From: Phycisphaerae bacterium
GTDB taxonomy: Bacteria > Planctomycetota > Phycisphaerae > SM23-33
Reading direction: 5' to 3'
NCBI GenBank assembly: GCA_003551645.1
Contig: PUND01000091.1
Location: 1 to 55,287, forward strand
Length of the DNA: 55,287 bases
Within the stretch, counting starts at the first letter, position 1. Every line of letters begins with the position of its first letter. The translations under genes and the position numbers were made by a program. Under the pieces are notes generated by a model. It ran no database searches, had not been told where the DNA came from, and saw only the letters and a program-made list of their open reading frames with translations. Below are positions 1 through 9,054 of this stretch, piece by piece.

Positions 1-277
1 GCTGGAGCAAAGTCTCTACACAATTTTGCAGGTCCTGAGCGTGACGTTGTTCGAGAAAAGGCCCATTTTACAGGTGTTTTCAGAGACTGTAGACAGATGT
101 TCCGGACTGGATACCTCTAACACCTTGCCGTTATTCGACTTTTAACCGGACACTACTGATTCGCGACTCGCAATTCGTCACTCAGGCATGCCCGACCTTG
201 GGTTTGACCGGCGGCTGTGGTATCTTTTTCCGGCGTCGCCGGCGTGACCGGCGGCGATATGTCAGGAGGCACACGCG
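1..277. other. Non-coding left edge, upstream of the methyltransferase gene
   Basis: I see no convincing gene here. The first ~200 bases are richer in A+T than the rest of the window. The last part carries the ribosome binding site AGGAGG (264-269) for the gene starting at 278. A TTGACC near 210 could be a -35 box, but no good -10 follows. I looked for SAM, SAH and cobalamin riboswitch landmarks, which would suit the downstream gene, and did not recognise any. Confidence 0.4.
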
Positions 278-1159
278 ATGTCGCTGGATTTTAGGAATTT
301 CGCCCAAAAGGTTCGCGTGCTCGACGGCGCGTGGGGTACGTCTCTACAGGCCAAGGGCCTGCCCGCCGGCGGCGCGCCCGAGCTGTGGAACACGCTGAAC
401 CCCTCGTCGGTGGAGTATGTCGCTCGCGGATACGTCGAGGCCGGCAGCGACGTGATTCTGACCAACACTTTCGGCGCGAACCGCTATGTGCTCGCCTCTC
501 ACGGCGAGGGAGACCGGGCGTCCGAACTGTGTGAAGCGGCTGTCGCCATATCCCGCCGGGCGGCCGAGGGAACCGATGTGAAGCTTTTCGGCTCAATAGG
601 CCCGACAGGGAAGATAGTCATGACCGGCGACGCCCCGGAGGGCGATCTGGCCGCGGCGTTCGCCGAGGCCGCCGAGGCGCTGGCGTTCGGCGGCGTGGAC
701 GGGATCGTGCTGGAGACTTTCAACGAGCTGGATGAGCTTAAGATCGCGCTGAACGCCGTCAAGAACGCCTGCGACCTGCCTGTGGTGGCCTGCATGACGT
801 TCGCTTCCGGTCCGGAGAAGACCGCGACCATGATGGGCAACAAGCCGCCGGACCTCGCAAAGGCGGCCAGGGCCGGCGGTGCCGACGCCATCGGAGCCAA
901 CTGCGGCGCCGGACCGGAACACTATGTGAAGATAGCCGCCCTGCTGGCCGAGGCCAGCGACCTGCCGGTGTGGATAAAGGCAAACGCCGGCCTGCCGGAG
1001 GTGCGCGACCGGCAGACGCACTGGCCGATAGGACCGGAGAAGTTCGCCTCATACGTCGGCCCCATGGTCAAAGCCGGCGCCACGTTCGTCGGCGGCTGCT
1101 GCGGAACGACCGCCAAGCACATCGCCGCAGCCCGCAAGGCCGTGGACAAGCTGGGCTAA
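278..1159 (+). CDS. Homocysteine S-methyltransferase family protein (methionine synthase Hcy-binding domain type)
   Basis: This 293-residue protein is a stand-alone homocysteine-binding (pfam02574) domain. It should transfer a methyl group to homocysteine in the cytoplasm, or form part of a split cobalamin-dependent methionine synthase. The N-terminus has the barrel-opening motif LDGAWGT (15-21), followed by LTNTFGAN (61-68). The three zinc-ligand cysteines of the family are visible: Cys209 in GANCG and Cys274/Cys275 in GGCCGT near the C-terminus. The ATG at 278 has a strong AGGAGG 8 bases upstream. The length fits the single domain; no folate, cobalamin or reactivation domain follows, so the methyl donor cannot be read from this gene alone. 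A SpoU methyltransferase starts 5 bases after its stop, suggesting co-transcription. Confidence 0.9.
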   Translation: MSLDFRNFAQKVRVLDGAWGTSLQAKGLPAGGAPELWNTLNPSSVEYVARGYVEAGSDVILTNTFGANRYVLASHGEGDRASELCEAAVAISRRAAEGTDVKLFGSIGPTGKIVMTGDAPEGDLAAAFAEAAEALAFGGVDGIVLETFNELDELKIALNAVKNACDLPVVACMTFASGPEKTATMMGNKPPDLAKAARAGGADAIGANCGAGPEHYVKIAALLAEASDLPVWIKANAGLPEVRDRQTHWPIGPEKFASYVGPMVKAGATFVGGCCGTTAKHIAAARKAVDKLG

Positions 1160-1164
1160 CTACT

Positions 1165-1881
1165 GTGGCCGTCCGACTGAAACGATACCAGAAGGGTTTC
1201 GAGCACTCCTACGCTTACGGAGTGTTCCCGACGATCGAGCTTCTGACACACAGGCCGGGTTGTGCGCTGCGCGTTCTGCTAAGCTCCAGGGGCGAAGGCA
1301 GCGATGGTCTTGCCCGCATCAGAGAAATTTGCCGACACGCCGGCGTTCCCGCCGAGACGGCCGACAGGACGCTACAGCGGCTCGGCGCGCGGGACAACGA
1401 GCACGCCGTCGGAGTATTCCGAAAGTTCCAAACCCCGCTGGAAGCCGAAGCCGACCATGTTCTGCTGTACCAGCCCGGTGATATGGGCAACCTCGGCGCG
1501 GTTATGCGTACGATGCTGGCCTTCGATGTGCCCGACCTGGTGGTAATCACACCGGCGGCCGATGTGTTCCATCCCAAGGTTGTACGGTCGTCGATGGGCG
1601 GACTGTTCCAGATGCGGATCGAGACCTTTACCGGCCTGGACGATTACCGGTCGCGCTTTGACCACCGGTTCTACGCACTGACCACCGAGTCGGGAACCTT
1701 CCTACCGGAGGCGGAGTTCTCACGGCCATGGACGCTGATGTTCGGCGGCGAAGGCCCCGGCCTGCCGGATGAATACATCCTGGCCGGCGAGTGCGTGCGG
1801 ATACCCCAGAGCGGGCGAGTGGATTCGCTGAACCTGGCGGTTGCGGCCGGTGTGGCGATTTACGAGGCCACGAGGGCGTAG
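1165..1881 (+). CDS. SpoU/TrmH-family RNA 2'-O-methyltransferase
   Basis: This is a 238-residue SPOUT methyltransferase that should methylate a ribose 2'-OH in tRNA or rRNA using SAM. The three SpoU motifs are present: GNLGAVMRT (motif 1, with the catalytic Arg), LMFGGEGPGLP (motif 2) and IPQSGRVDSLNLAVAAGVA (motif 3), which forms the trefoil knot. The reading frame is open far upstream but overlaps the preceding gene. I place the start at GTG 1165 because it is the only start just past the previous stop (1157-1159) and gives the first conserved residues. Its ribosome binding site is poor, so expression may depend on translational coupling. The substrate (TrmH, RlmB or TsnR type) cannot be decided. 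Confidence 0.85.
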   Translation: MAVRLKRYQKGFEHSYAYGVFPTIELLTHRPGCALRVLLSSRGEGSDGLARIREICRHAGVPAETADRTLQRLGARDNEHAVGVFRKFQTPLEAEADHVLLYQPGDMGNLGAVMRTMLAFDVPDLVVITPAADVFHPKVVRSSMGGLFQMRIETFTGLDDYRSRFDHRFYALTTESGTFLPEAEFSRPWTLMFGGEGPGLPDEYILAGECVRIPQSGRVDSLNLAVAAGVAIYEATRA

Positions 1882-1939
1882 AAGACGTGTACTCGTGTAT
1901 CCGGGGGACGGCGGCTGGCAGGCGTGATAGTTGACCTCT

Positions 1940-2590
1940 TTACAGCAGGTCCAGCAGTGCCCGGGGATGGGAGATAAGCGTCTCGGCCCCGTGTTCCGTA
2001 AGCTCATCGGCCTGCCGGAAACCCCACAGCACCCCCACCGAGGCCATGCCGGCGGCCGCGGCGGTCCGCATGTCCGTGCTGGTGTCGCCGACGTAGAGAA
2101 ACCGTTCCGGATGTATCTGAAGCGTGCGGGCGATCTTTAGCGCGGCTCGGGGGTCGGGCTTTATCGCCGCGCCGTCGATGGCGCCACGGACCTCCGCGAA
2201 CGGCGCCGCCGGCAGCATGCCGTGGACCATCCGGCACGTCATGTCGTCGGGCTTGTTGCTCAGTACCGCCATCGCCAGCCGCCGCCGGGCCAATGTGCCC
2301 AGCAGCTCGGGTATGCCCTCATACGGGCGTGTCTTTGCGGACCATCGCCGCGAGTACTCCTCTCGCATCAGCCCGACAAGGCGGTCCACGGTTTCATCGT
2401 CTCGCGACTCGGCCGGCAGGGCTCGCTCGGCGAACTTTCGAATTCCCTCACCGACGAAATACTTGCACTCTTCGACGGTCCGCGGCGCAAAACCCAGCCG
2501 CCGCAGCGCCGCGTTCATCGAGTCGGTAAGGTCCTCGATGGTATCCAGCAGCGTCCCGTCAAGGTCGAAAAGCACGGCAGCGAAGCTCAT
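1940..2590 (-). CDS. gph: HAD-family hydrolase, phosphoglycolate phosphatase-like
   Basis: This 216-residue HAD phosphatase probably hydrolyses 2-phosphoglycolate or a similar small phosphomonoester. Motif I is FDLDGTLLDT (nucleophile Asp9, acid/base Asp11), motif II is the VLSNKP segment (~110) and motif III/IV is the Lys of IKPDPRAALK plus the acidic YVGDTSTDM (~165-173). The four-helix cap between motifs I and II is the usual size for Gph/PpaX-type enzymes. It lies downstream of rho on the same strand, but a strong terminator hairpin sits between them, so it may be expressed mostly by read-through or from its own promoter. Substrate specificity is an inference; pyrophosphatase PpaX has the same outline. 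Confidence 0.8.
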   Translation of the reverse strand: MSFAAVLFDLDGTLLDTIEDLTDSMNAALRRLGFAPRTVEECKYFVGEGIRKFAERALPAESRDDETVDRLVGLMREEYSRRWSAKTRPYEGIPELLGTLARRRLAMAVLSNKPDDMTCRMVHGMLPAAPFAEVRGAIDGAAIKPDPRAALKIARTLQIHPERFLYVGDTSTDMRTAAAAGMASVGVLWGFRQADELTEHGAETLISHPRALLDLL

Positions 2591-2605
2591 TTCAAAGCTC
2601 CATCA

Positions 2606-2637
2606 AAAGGCCCGCGCCTAATGATGCGCGGGCCTTT
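2606..2637 (-). terminator. Rho-independent terminator after rho
   Basis: There is a perfect 12-bp inverted repeat (2606-2617 with 2626-2637, arms AAAGGCCCGCGC / GCGCGGGCCTTT) and an 8-base loop. Read on the minus strand, the 3' arm ends in TTTT. It lies 41 bases after the stop of rho and 15 bases before the start of the HAD gene. Confidence 0.8.
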
Positions 2638-2678
2638 GCTGAGTCCTTTGCGGCACGACCGCTTGGGCCGTCCCTGTG

Positions 2679-4178
2679 TCAGTCCAAGCTCATGGACATG
2701 AGGAATTCGGCGTTGTTCTGTGTCTTTTTCAGCCGGCTCACGAGCAGATCCATTGCTTCGACCGGCTGCATTGCGCTGAGAACCTTTCGCAGCCGCTCGA
2801 CAAGTTTCAGCTCCTTCGAGTCCAGAAGCAGCTCTTCCTTTCGCGTTCCTGAGCGGCTGATGTCTATCGCCGGCCAGATGCGTCGATCGGCCAGGCGTCT
2901 GTCGAGCTGAAGCTCGCTATTTCCGGTTCCCTTGAACTCTTCGAAGATGACCTCGTCCATCCGGCTGCCGGTCTCGACCAGGGCCGTACCCACCACCGTC
3001 AGAGACCCCTGCGGGTCTATTGCTCGTGCCGCGCCGAAGAACTTCTTCGGCGCCTGAAGCGCGCCGGCGTCCACGCCGCCGGTGAGAATCTTCCCCGTAT
3101 GCGGCGCCTCGGCGTTGTACGCGCGCGCCAGGCGGGTGATGCTGTCCAGCAGTATGACCACATCATGGCCGTACTCCACCATCCGGCGGGCCTTTGCGTT
3201 GACCATCTCGGCTATCTGGATGTGCCTCGACGGCGGCTCGTCGAACGTAGAGGAAACCACCTCGGCGTTCGTGTTGCGCCGCATATCGGTGACTTCCTCG
3301 GGGCGCTCGTCTATCAGCAGCACAATCACATACGTGCCGGGATGATTGTATTCGATGCCGTTGGCGATCTTCTGCAACAGCACGGTCTTGCCCGCCCTCG
3401 GCGGCGAGACGATGAGCATCCGCTGGCCATAACCCATGGGCGTGATGAGATTGACCACCCGCATTTCCACTTCTTCGGGCGTCGTCTCCAGAAATATACG
3501 CCTGTCCGGGTGGGTGGGGGTAAGCTCCTCGAAGTCCACCTTCTGAGAGAGCTTGTCCGGCGGCTCGAAGTTGACCGCCTCTACACGAAGCAGCGCGAAG
3601 TACTTCTCAGACTCCTTAGGCGGCCGGATCTGCCCGGCCACGATGCAGCCATGCTCAAGCCCGAAGCGGCGAATCTGGCTCGGCGAGACATATATGTCGT
3701 CGGGGCTGGGAAGGTAGTCGTAGTCCGGGCTTCGCAGAAAGCCGAACCCGTCCGGCAGAATCTCCAGCACACCCTCGCCATACATCAGCCCGTCGCGCTG
3801 GATGCGCTGTTTGAGTATCTGGAAGACCAACTCCTGCTTGTTCAGCCCGGCGTAGTCCTCGACTTCCTCTTTCCTGGCGATTTCATGAAGGTCGGCGACG
3901 CTGAGCTTCTGCAGGTCGGTTATGTGCAATTGACCGCGCTTAACCCGCTCGTACTTCTCCTGCATCTCCTCGTCGTAAGGACCATCCGGCTCCGGCGGCC
4001 GTGACTCCTCGGCGTTCGACTGCTTCTCGGACGGCTCGTCCGGGGCCTGCTCCTGCTCGTCGGACTCTTCGGTCTGCTCCTCGGAGTCCTGGTTATTGGC
4101 GTCCCCGGCCTTTCGGCCGCCGCTGGTTCGCTTCTTCTTGGCGGTTGTCTTTTTCGATTTCTTGGTGGTCTTCGCCAT
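2679..4178 (-). CDS. rho: Transcription termination factor Rho, with charged N-terminal extension
   Basis: Rho is the hexameric RNA-dependent ATPase that ends transcription at unstructured C-rich sites. This copy is 499 residues, against ~420 in E. coli. The extra length is a Lys-rich tail (1-24) followed by a Glu/Asp/Gln-rich linker (30-70). After that come the Rho N-terminal helix bundle (~80-125), the cold-shock-like RNA-binding domain ([10 protein letters not shown], 141-150) and the RecA-like motor with Walker A SPPRAGKT (258-265) and the [14 protein letters not shown] block. I chose the ATG at 4178 over an upstream in-frame start at 4301. It has a GGGAGG ribosome binding site, and the intervening residues look non-coding. 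It lies downstream of coaE on the same strand. Confidence 0.95.
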   Translation of the reverse strand: MAKTTKKSKKTTAKKKRTSGGRKAGDANNQDSEEQTEESDEQEQAPDEPSEKQSNAEESRPPEPDGPYDEEMQEKYERVKRGQLHITDLQKLSVADLHEIARKEEVEDYAGLNKQELVFQILKQRIQRDGLMYGEGVLEILPDGFGFLRSPDYDYLPSPDDIYVSPSQIRRFGLEHGCIVAGQIRPPKESEKYFALLRVEAVNFEPPDKLSQKVDFEELTPTHPDRRIFLETTPEEVEMRVVNLITPMGYGQRMLIVSPPRAGKTVLLQKIANGIEYNHPGTYVIVLLIDERPEEVTDMRRNTNAEVVSSTFDEPPSRHIQIAEMVNAKARRMVEYGHDVVILLDSITRLARAYNAEAPHTGKILTGGVDAGALQAPKKFFGAARAIDPQGSLTVVGTALVETGSRMDEVIFEEFKGTGNSELQLDRRLADRRIWPAIDISRSGTRKEELLLDSKELKLVERLRKVLSAMQPVEAMDLLVSRLKKTQNNAEFLMSMSLD

Positions 4179-4393
4179 GATTGTCTGAAACCTCCCGTAG
4201 GGGCACTTTTGTGACCGCCGGCCGCGCCGCCGTGAAGCGGGACCCTTCCGCCCGTTGCCCAACCCCGACGGGGGGCAAAGGCCGGTCGGGCCGCGCGCCA
4301 TTGAACGAAAGGCACTCTAAGCCGGCGGGGAATGTCTAGGTTGGAACAGCCGACGAGCCCACCCTGTTGCGTCGCCACGATCCGGACCAAAAT

Positions 4394-5023
4394 TCAGGAT
4401 CGACCCACAGACCCGACAACTTTCTGGAAAAGTTCGCGGGCCTGCTCGCGAAGGTGGGATACGCTGGAACTGTTTTCGACCCTATATTGGCAACTTCGGG
4501 CCTTCTTGTCCAGAGGAATCTGCATTTTTTCTCGACGCCGCCAGGTCGGCTCGTCCCATCCGCGTTCCTGGGCCACCCGGCGGCGACGCTCATCTTCGGG
4601 GCTATCCACGAACACACACACCGTACAAAGCTCGTCCCAGCCCGCCTCAAACAGCAGCGGAGCGTCTATGACCACCGCCGCCACGGACTCCTGACGCAGG
4701 GATTGCTCCACCTGCTTCTCAGCAAGCCGACGGATCCGCGGGTGTAACAGCCGGTTGATCGCCTCGGCCTCGTCCCGGTCCGCAAAGACGACCTCCGCCA
4801 GTGCCGAGCGGTCCACTCGACCATCGGCGTCTGTTACCCGGTCGCCCCAGCGCCGGCGGACGGCTTCGCGGATATCCGGCTCATCCAGCACCCGATGTCC
4901 GATTGCATCGGCGTCCACCACCGCACAACCGAGCCGTCCCAGCTCAGCCGCCACTGTGCTCTTGCCGGCGCCCACTCCCCCGGCAAGCCCGATGATCGGT
5001 TTGTTACTGGTCGGTTCGCTCAC
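4394..5023 (-). CDS. coaE: Dephospho-CoA kinase
   Basis: CoaE catalyses the last step of coenzyme A synthesis, phosphorylating the 3'-OH of dephospho-CoA with ATP. The 209-residue length is normal. The P-loop GGVGAGKST is at residues 15-23. It is followed by the [15 protein letters not shown] segment that carries the catalytic Asp, and by the lid region with [21 protein letters not shown] is the conserved Walker-B-like strand. The gene precedes rho on the minus strand with a ~215-base gap, so the two could form an operon. The divergent guaB starts 142 bases away. Confidence 0.92.
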   Translation of the reverse strand: MSEPTSNKPIIGLAGGVGAGKSTVAAELGRLGCAVVDADAIGHRVLDEPDIREAVRRRWGDRVTDADGRVDRSALAEVVFADRDEAEAINRLLHPRIRRLAEKQVEQSLRQESVAAVVIDAPLLFEAGWDELCTVCVFVDSPEDERRRRVAQERGWDEPTWRRREKMQIPLDKKARSCQYRVENSSSVSHLREQARELFQKVVGSVGRS

Positions 5024-5165
5024 TGCCGGGGCATTGTCGTTGCATCCGACGGCGTGTCAACCGCATCCGCCAAGCCGCCCCGGCGCAATTTTCCCGGGCA
5101 GGCGCTTGAGATATGCCGCCTACGACGGTTTAATCCGCAAAAGGGCCCTCAGCTTGGGAGACGGT

Positions 5166-6638
5166 ATGCAGGATAAAATTCTCGGCGATGGTGTCACATT
5201 TGACGACGTGCTCTTGCTGCCCGGCCGGTCCTCGGTGGTCCCTCGCGACGCCGACACCTCAACCCGGCTGACCGACAGTATCCGGCTTAACATCCCCATC
5301 CTTTCGGCGCCGATGGACACGGTTACCGAGTCCGCCCTGGCAATCGCGCTGGCGCAGGAAGGCGGAATAGGGATCATACACAAGAACCTCTCGATCGAGG
5401 CACAGTCCCTGGAGGTCGAGAAGGTCAAGCGGTCCGAGAACGGCATCATCACCGACCCGCTTACGCTGCCGCCGGATGAGTCCACCGCCACCGCCCGGAA
5501 GCTTATGGCGGACCACAACGTCTCCGGCATACCGATCGTGGACCAGCAGCACCGGCCGGTGGGCATCCTCACCAGGCGCGACCTGAAGTTCCTTTCCGGC
5601 GAGGCGGTCATAAAGGATGTGATGACCGCGACCAACCTGGTCACCGCTCCGCCGGATACCGACCTGGACGACGCCGAGAAGATTCTCAGCGGGCACAAGG
5701 TCGAGAAACTCATGCTGGTGGATAACGCCGGAAAGCTGGCCGGGCTTATCACCATGCGTGACATCGACAAGCTCAGGCAGTTCCCGCTGGGCTGCAAGGA
5801 CCAGCGGGGCCGGCTGCGAGTGGGCGCCGCCGTTGGCGTGCACGACTACGAGCGTGTCGAGGCGCTTATCGCAAATGGCGTGGATGTGATCGTGGTGGAC
5901 AGCGCGCACGGCCACAGCGACAACATCATCCGGACAGTGGAAAAGCTCAAGGGCAATTACGACATACAGGTCATCGCCGGCAACATCGCCACCACCGAGG
6001 GAGCCGCCGACCTGATAGCCGCCGGCGCGGACGCCATCAAGGTGGGCATAGGCCCCGGCGCCATATGCACTACACGGGTCATAAGCGGCGTCGGCGTGCC
6101 CCAGATAACCGCCGTTTACCACTGCACAAAGGTCGCCGAGCCGAAGGGCATACCCGTCATCGCCGACGGCGGCATCCGTCACAGCGGCGACATCGCCAAG
6201 GTGCTGGCCGCGGGTGCGTCTTCGGTGATGATGGGCAATCTGCTCGCGGGGCTGGACGAATCGCCCGGCGAGCTGGTCATCTACCGCGGACGCAGGTTCA
6301 AGGTGTATCGCGGCATGGGCTCGCTCGGAGCCATGGTTTCCGGATCCGCTGACCGCTACGGTCAGAAAGGCGAAGCTAAACGCGACAAGCTGGTGCCCGA
6401 AGGCGTCGAAGGCCGAGTCCCCTACCGCGGCCCGCTGGCCGAGTATATCTATCAACTCGTCGGAGGAATCCGCGCGGGGATGGGCTATTGCGGAACACCG
6501 ACCATCGACGACCTCCGCACCAAAAGCCGATTTATCCGCGTCTCGCCGGCGTCGGTGGCCGAGAGCCACCCCCACGATATCCAGATTACCCACGAGGCGC
6601 CCAACTACACCGGAAGATGGCACAGGGATGAGGAGTAA
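5166..6638 (+). CDS. guaB: Inosine-5'-monophosphate dehydrogenase
   Basis: GuaB oxidises IMP to XMP with NAD+, the committed step to GMP. The protein is 490 residues, the classical length. The TIM barrel is interrupted by a CBS pair at roughly 95-205. The catalytic loop [11 protein letters not shown] places the nucleophile at Cys301. SAHGHS, the GGIRHSGD phosphate-binding segment and the [11 protein letters not shown] flap are all present, and the protein ends with the usual [14 protein letters not shown] region. The ATG at 5166 has GGGAG 6 bases upstream. The frame is open further upstream, but that part is antisense to coaE and does not resemble IMPDH. Confidence 0.96.
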   Translation: MQDKILGDGVTFDDVLLLPGRSSVVPRDADTSTRLTDSIRLNIPILSAPMDTVTESALAIALAQEGGIGIIHKNLSIEAQSLEVEKVKRSENGIITDPLTLPPDESTATARKLMADHNVSGIPIVDQQHRPVGILTRRDLKFLSGEAVIKDVMTATNLVTAPPDTDLDDAEKILSGHKVEKLMLVDNAGKLAGLITMRDIDKLRQFPLGCKDQRGRLRVGAAVGVHDYERVEALIANGVDVIVVDSAHGHSDNIIRTVEKLKGNYDIQVIAGNIATTEGAADLIAAGADAIKVGIGPGAICTTRVISGVGVPQITAVYHCTKVAEPKGIPVIADGGIRHSGDIAKVLAAGASSVMMGNLLAGLDESPGELVIYRGRRFKVYRGMGSLGAMVSGSADRYGQKGEAKRDKLVPEGVEGRVPYRGPLAEYIYQLVGGIRAGMGYCGTPTIDDLRTKSRFIRVSPASVAESHPHDIQITHEAPNYTGRWHRDEE

Positions 6639-6657
6639 GCCCGCATCGTGAGAACGC

Positions 6658-7021
6658 ATGAACCGAATTGCCCTTACGCTTATCGTGGCTGTGTCACTGG
6701 CGGCCGGCCACACCACAGCAAAGGCACACCTGGCGGACCGAAACCCACCGCGCGGATATCCAGCGGCAGGTTCTCAATGAGCTTTACCAGATGCTCCACG
6801 GCGATGAGCCGTACCATGGCATAATCGCACCTGGCCGGAGCGGCTCCGACCGCTGCACGCCGACGCACAGTTAATCGCGGCATGAAGCACCGCCGGCGGA
6901 TACCTGCCGGCGTTTCGTTGGAAAAGTCCCTCCGGATAACTGAGGCCTTCAAGCGGCTGCGGCCCACCGAACCTCAAGCTCGAAACGGAGAAGTCAGTGT
7001 CGGACACAAACAATCAGTGGA
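6658..7021 (+). pseudogene. Decayed gene, probably for an exported protein
   Basis: An ATG at 6658 opens a short frame of 40 codons. It begins with a good signal peptide (MNRIALTLIVAVSLAAGHTT) and stops at 6778. Protein-like sequence then continues in another frame (IQRQVLNELYQMLHGDEPYH, ~6756-6816) and after that in a third (TWPERLRPLHADAQLIAA, ~6828-6884). This is what frameshifts in an old gene look like. I cannot name the family. An alternative is that the minus-strand frame across 6690-6830 (VRLIAVEHLVKLIENLPLDI) is the original coding strand, since its codons are also GC-rich at the third position. It sits between guaB and a catabolic-looking isomerase. Confidence 0.35.
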
Positions 7022-7045
7022 CCATCTTTGGCGATAGGAGGCGTT

Positions 7046-7921
7046 ATGTTGCCGGCTGATGCCCATCAGGAGAATGCGGGACCATCGAGACCCAACGAGC
7101 ATGCCTACGGGCTGCGGGTAAGCATCTTTGAACCCCTTGGCCGGGATGAAGCCCTGGCCGCGATCGCCCGCGCCGGGTTCTCGGCCGTCGAGTTGTATGT
7201 CGGTGATGGCCTTTTCGGCAACTGGACCGAAGACCCCGACGCCATGCGGCAGGCACTGGACCGCGCCGCCCTGATGCCCTGGTCGGTGCATGCGCCCGGG
7301 CCGGGGTGCGACCTGGCCAACGACGATGAGCAGGCCCGGCTCACAGCCGTCGAGGCAATGCGGATGACATTTCGCGCCGCCCGTGATCTCGGTGCGGAGG
7401 TGGTCATCTGCCACCCGAACGCGCCCAAGAAGCCGTTCCCGCCGGATGACTATCAGTCGGGGCTGGCCCGCAGTCGGCAGTCGCTGGAGCTGCTCGCCGA
7501 AGACGCCGATCGCGTCGGAATCCGCATGGCCGTCGAGAATATGATTCCCCGGCCGGAAAAACGTCCCTGCACCGGCGTCGGCGATATTCTGGGCCTGATC
7601 GAAGGGCTTGGCGATCACGTGGGCGTATGCCTGGACACCGGCCACAATCATGTCGCGTGCGGCAAAGTTGACGAAGAGACGCTGCTGGCCGGCGACAAGC
7701 TTTTCTCGGTGCACATGCACGACAACCACGGAGTCTTCGACCAGGACGAGCACCTCCTGCCCGGACAGGGCACTATCGAATGGGATGCGTTCCTGGCGGC
7801 GCTGGAGCGTATCTCCTTTGATGCGCCACGCATCTTCGAGGTCAACCTGCTGCCCGGTCCGGACGCTCAGAAAAAGACACTGGCCGAACTCGTGAAGGTG
7901 GTCGCAAACTGGCGGAGTTGA
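7046..7921 (+). CDS. Sugar phosphate isomerase/epimerase (xylose isomerase-like TIM barrel)
   Basis: This 291-residue protein belongs to the AP-endonuclease-2 / xylose-isomerase-like TIM barrel family. Members isomerise or epimerise sugars, inosols or hydroxypyruvate, using a divalent metal. Metal-site segments are visible in order: the HAPG histidine (~81), VICHPN, the glutamate in AVENMIPRP, the CLDTGHNH aspartate/histidine pair, HMHDNHG, and the late glutamate in RIFEVN. The ATG at 7046 follows AGGAGG (7036-7041), a short 4-base spacing; a TTG at 7028 is possible but would lie before the ribosome binding site. A sulfatase remnant follows, so this gene may once have belonged to a glycan-use cluster. 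The true substrate is unknown. Confidence 0.8.
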   Translation: MLPADAHQENAGPSRPNEHAYGLRVSIFEPLGRDEALAAIARAGFSAVELYVGDGLFGNWTEDPDAMRQALDRAALMPWSVHAPGPGCDLANDDEQARLTAVEAMRMTFRAARDLGAEVVICHPNAPKKPFPPDDYQSGLARSRQSLELLAEDADRVGIRMAVENMIPRPEKRPCTGVGDILGLIEGLGDHVGVCLDTGHNHVACGKVDEETLLAGDKLFSVHMHDNHGVFDQDEHLLPGQGTIEWDAFLAALERISFDAPRIFEVNLLPGPDAQKKTLAELVKVVANWRS

Positions 7922-7987
7922 CGGCCGGCCTGGAGATGGGCGCCGGCACTCGCGCGGAGGTGATAGCGATTTGAGGGATTCTTAGCC

Positions 7988-8155
7988 ATGACGGACCGCC
8001 TCAACGTGGTTTTTGTCTTTGCCGACGAGTGGCGCGGCCAGGCCGTCGGCTACGCTGGCGACGCCAACGCCCATACGCCAAATCTCGACGCCTTCGCCGG
8101 CGAATCCATCAACTTCGTCAACGCCGGTTCCGGCTGCCCGGTCTGCTCTCCGTAG
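7988..8155 (+). pseudogene. Sulfatase N-terminal fragment, stopped inside the formylglycine motif
   Basis: The 55 codons encode a clean start of a type I sulfatase. NVVFVFADEWRGQAVGYAGD gives the first metal-binding strand, and HTPNLDAFAGESINFVNA and SGCPVCSP follow. In intact sulfatases the last segment continues as C-S-P-x-R, where the Cys is converted to formylglycine. Here the codons read TGC TCT CCG TAG CGG, that is Cys-Ser-Pro-stop-Arg, and the sequence beyond that Arg no longer resembles a sulfatase. So the gene lost about 90% of its length and is not functional. The break lies ~160 bases from the 3' end of tRNA-Gly. Confidence 0.75.
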
Positions 8156-8312
8156 CGGCGAACGCTTGCAAGCTTATCGCACCATATGCTGATGCGACGC
8201 TGGCTTTCGCGGAAAGACGCATTGGACACATCCGGCAGGAACCCCTGCGCAAGCTCTCATTTACAGAGACCCCGAGCGAATTGGAACCGTCAACGCCAGC
8301 CGGTTTGGAGAA

Positions 8313-8385
8313 AGCGGGCGATGGGATTCGAACCCACAACAGCCGGCTTGGAAGGCCGACGCTCTGCCAATTGAGCTACGCCCGC
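8313..8385 (-). tRNA. tRNA-Gly (UCC)
   Basis: The minus strand folds as a full cloverleaf: acceptor GCGGGCG / CGCCCGC, D arm GCTC-AATTGGCA-GAGC, anticodon stem TCGGC / GCCGG with loop CTTCCAA (anticodon UCC), T arm GTGGG-TTCGAAT-CCCAT and discriminator U73, which is usual for bacterial tRNA-Gly. The 3' CCA is not encoded. Confidence 0.95.
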
Positions 8386-8798
8386 GATGCGTTCCACAGT
8401 CCGATTATACACTCGGCGGTCCCGCCGACAAGACCGGCGCGGGACGGTTCACCTAACGCGCCGGCTCGTCGGCATCGGTGAAGGTTTCCTACAGACGCTG
8501 AAAAGTCCTCATCTGCTCGCCATCCGCAAGCCGAAGAGTCCTCACACTCCTCTACCTTGCCGCTCAGGAATCCGTTGTACACACGCCGGCCGCGGTAATC
8601 CGCTCCGATACGCAGCCGAGGCGGGCCGTCTCGCGGGCAAGGTCTCCGGCTCAGCCCGGCGAGGGAAGAAGGATCGACATAAACAGCGAGCTGACGGCGA
8701 TAACGGCCAGGAGATCAATCAGGGGAACGGTCTTCCGCGGATCGGCAAGCAAAGGCCGTGACCTCACCGGATCAGCGACGGCCGCGACCGGGCCCAAC
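8386..8798. other. Spacer between the two tRNA genes
   Basis: Apart from the pseudopilin relic at 8651-8767, I see no gene in this 413-base stretch. No inverted or direct repeats of an insertion sequence are evident, and no copy of the tRNA 3' end is present. Confidence 0.4.
8651..8767 (-). pseudogene. Pseudopilin (type II/IV prepilin) N-terminal relic
   Basis: From a GTG at 8767 this frame gives 38 codons that read as a prepilin-type N-terminus. A short basic leader is followed by VPLIDLLAVIAVSSLFMSIL and LPSPG. The usual planctomycete form is FTLIELLVVIAIIALLMSILLPALGRAR, so position +5 has Asp instead of Glu. The frame stops right after the first helix (TGA 8653-8651). Past the stop, a shifted frame gives ARETARLGC, resembling the next stretch of these pilins. 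I read it as a frameshifted relic of a DUF1559-type or general pseudopilin gene, 31 bases downstream of tRNA-Tyr. Confidence 0.45.
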
Positions 8799-8881
8799 TG
8801 GGAGCGGGTGGATTCGAACCACCGAAGGCGTAAGCCGGCAGATTTACAGTCTGCTCCCTTTGTCCACTCGGGCACACTCCC
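8799..8881 (-). tRNA. tRNA-Tyr (GUA)
   Basis: This is a class II tRNA of 83 bases on the minus strand. The acceptor is GGGAGTG / CGCTCCC, the D arm starts CCCG, and the anticodon stem GCAGA / TCTGC has loop CTGTAAA (anticodon GUA). A long variable arm (CGGCTTACGCCTTCG) and the T loop TTCGAATC follow. The discriminator is A73 and no CCA is encoded. Confidence 0.95.
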
Positions 8882-9054
8882 ACTACACGTTAATAAGTAC
8901 CCCAGGAGCAGACAAGTGTCAAGGGATATCGACGCATGCCTCCAGCCGTAACCGACAATCGGATCGTGCCCTGCGCTACTCCCGAAACCTAACCGCAACA
9001 TCGAACTGCCTGCCGGCGAATGCGTATGTTTCAGAACCTCCCACGCCAAAGTCA

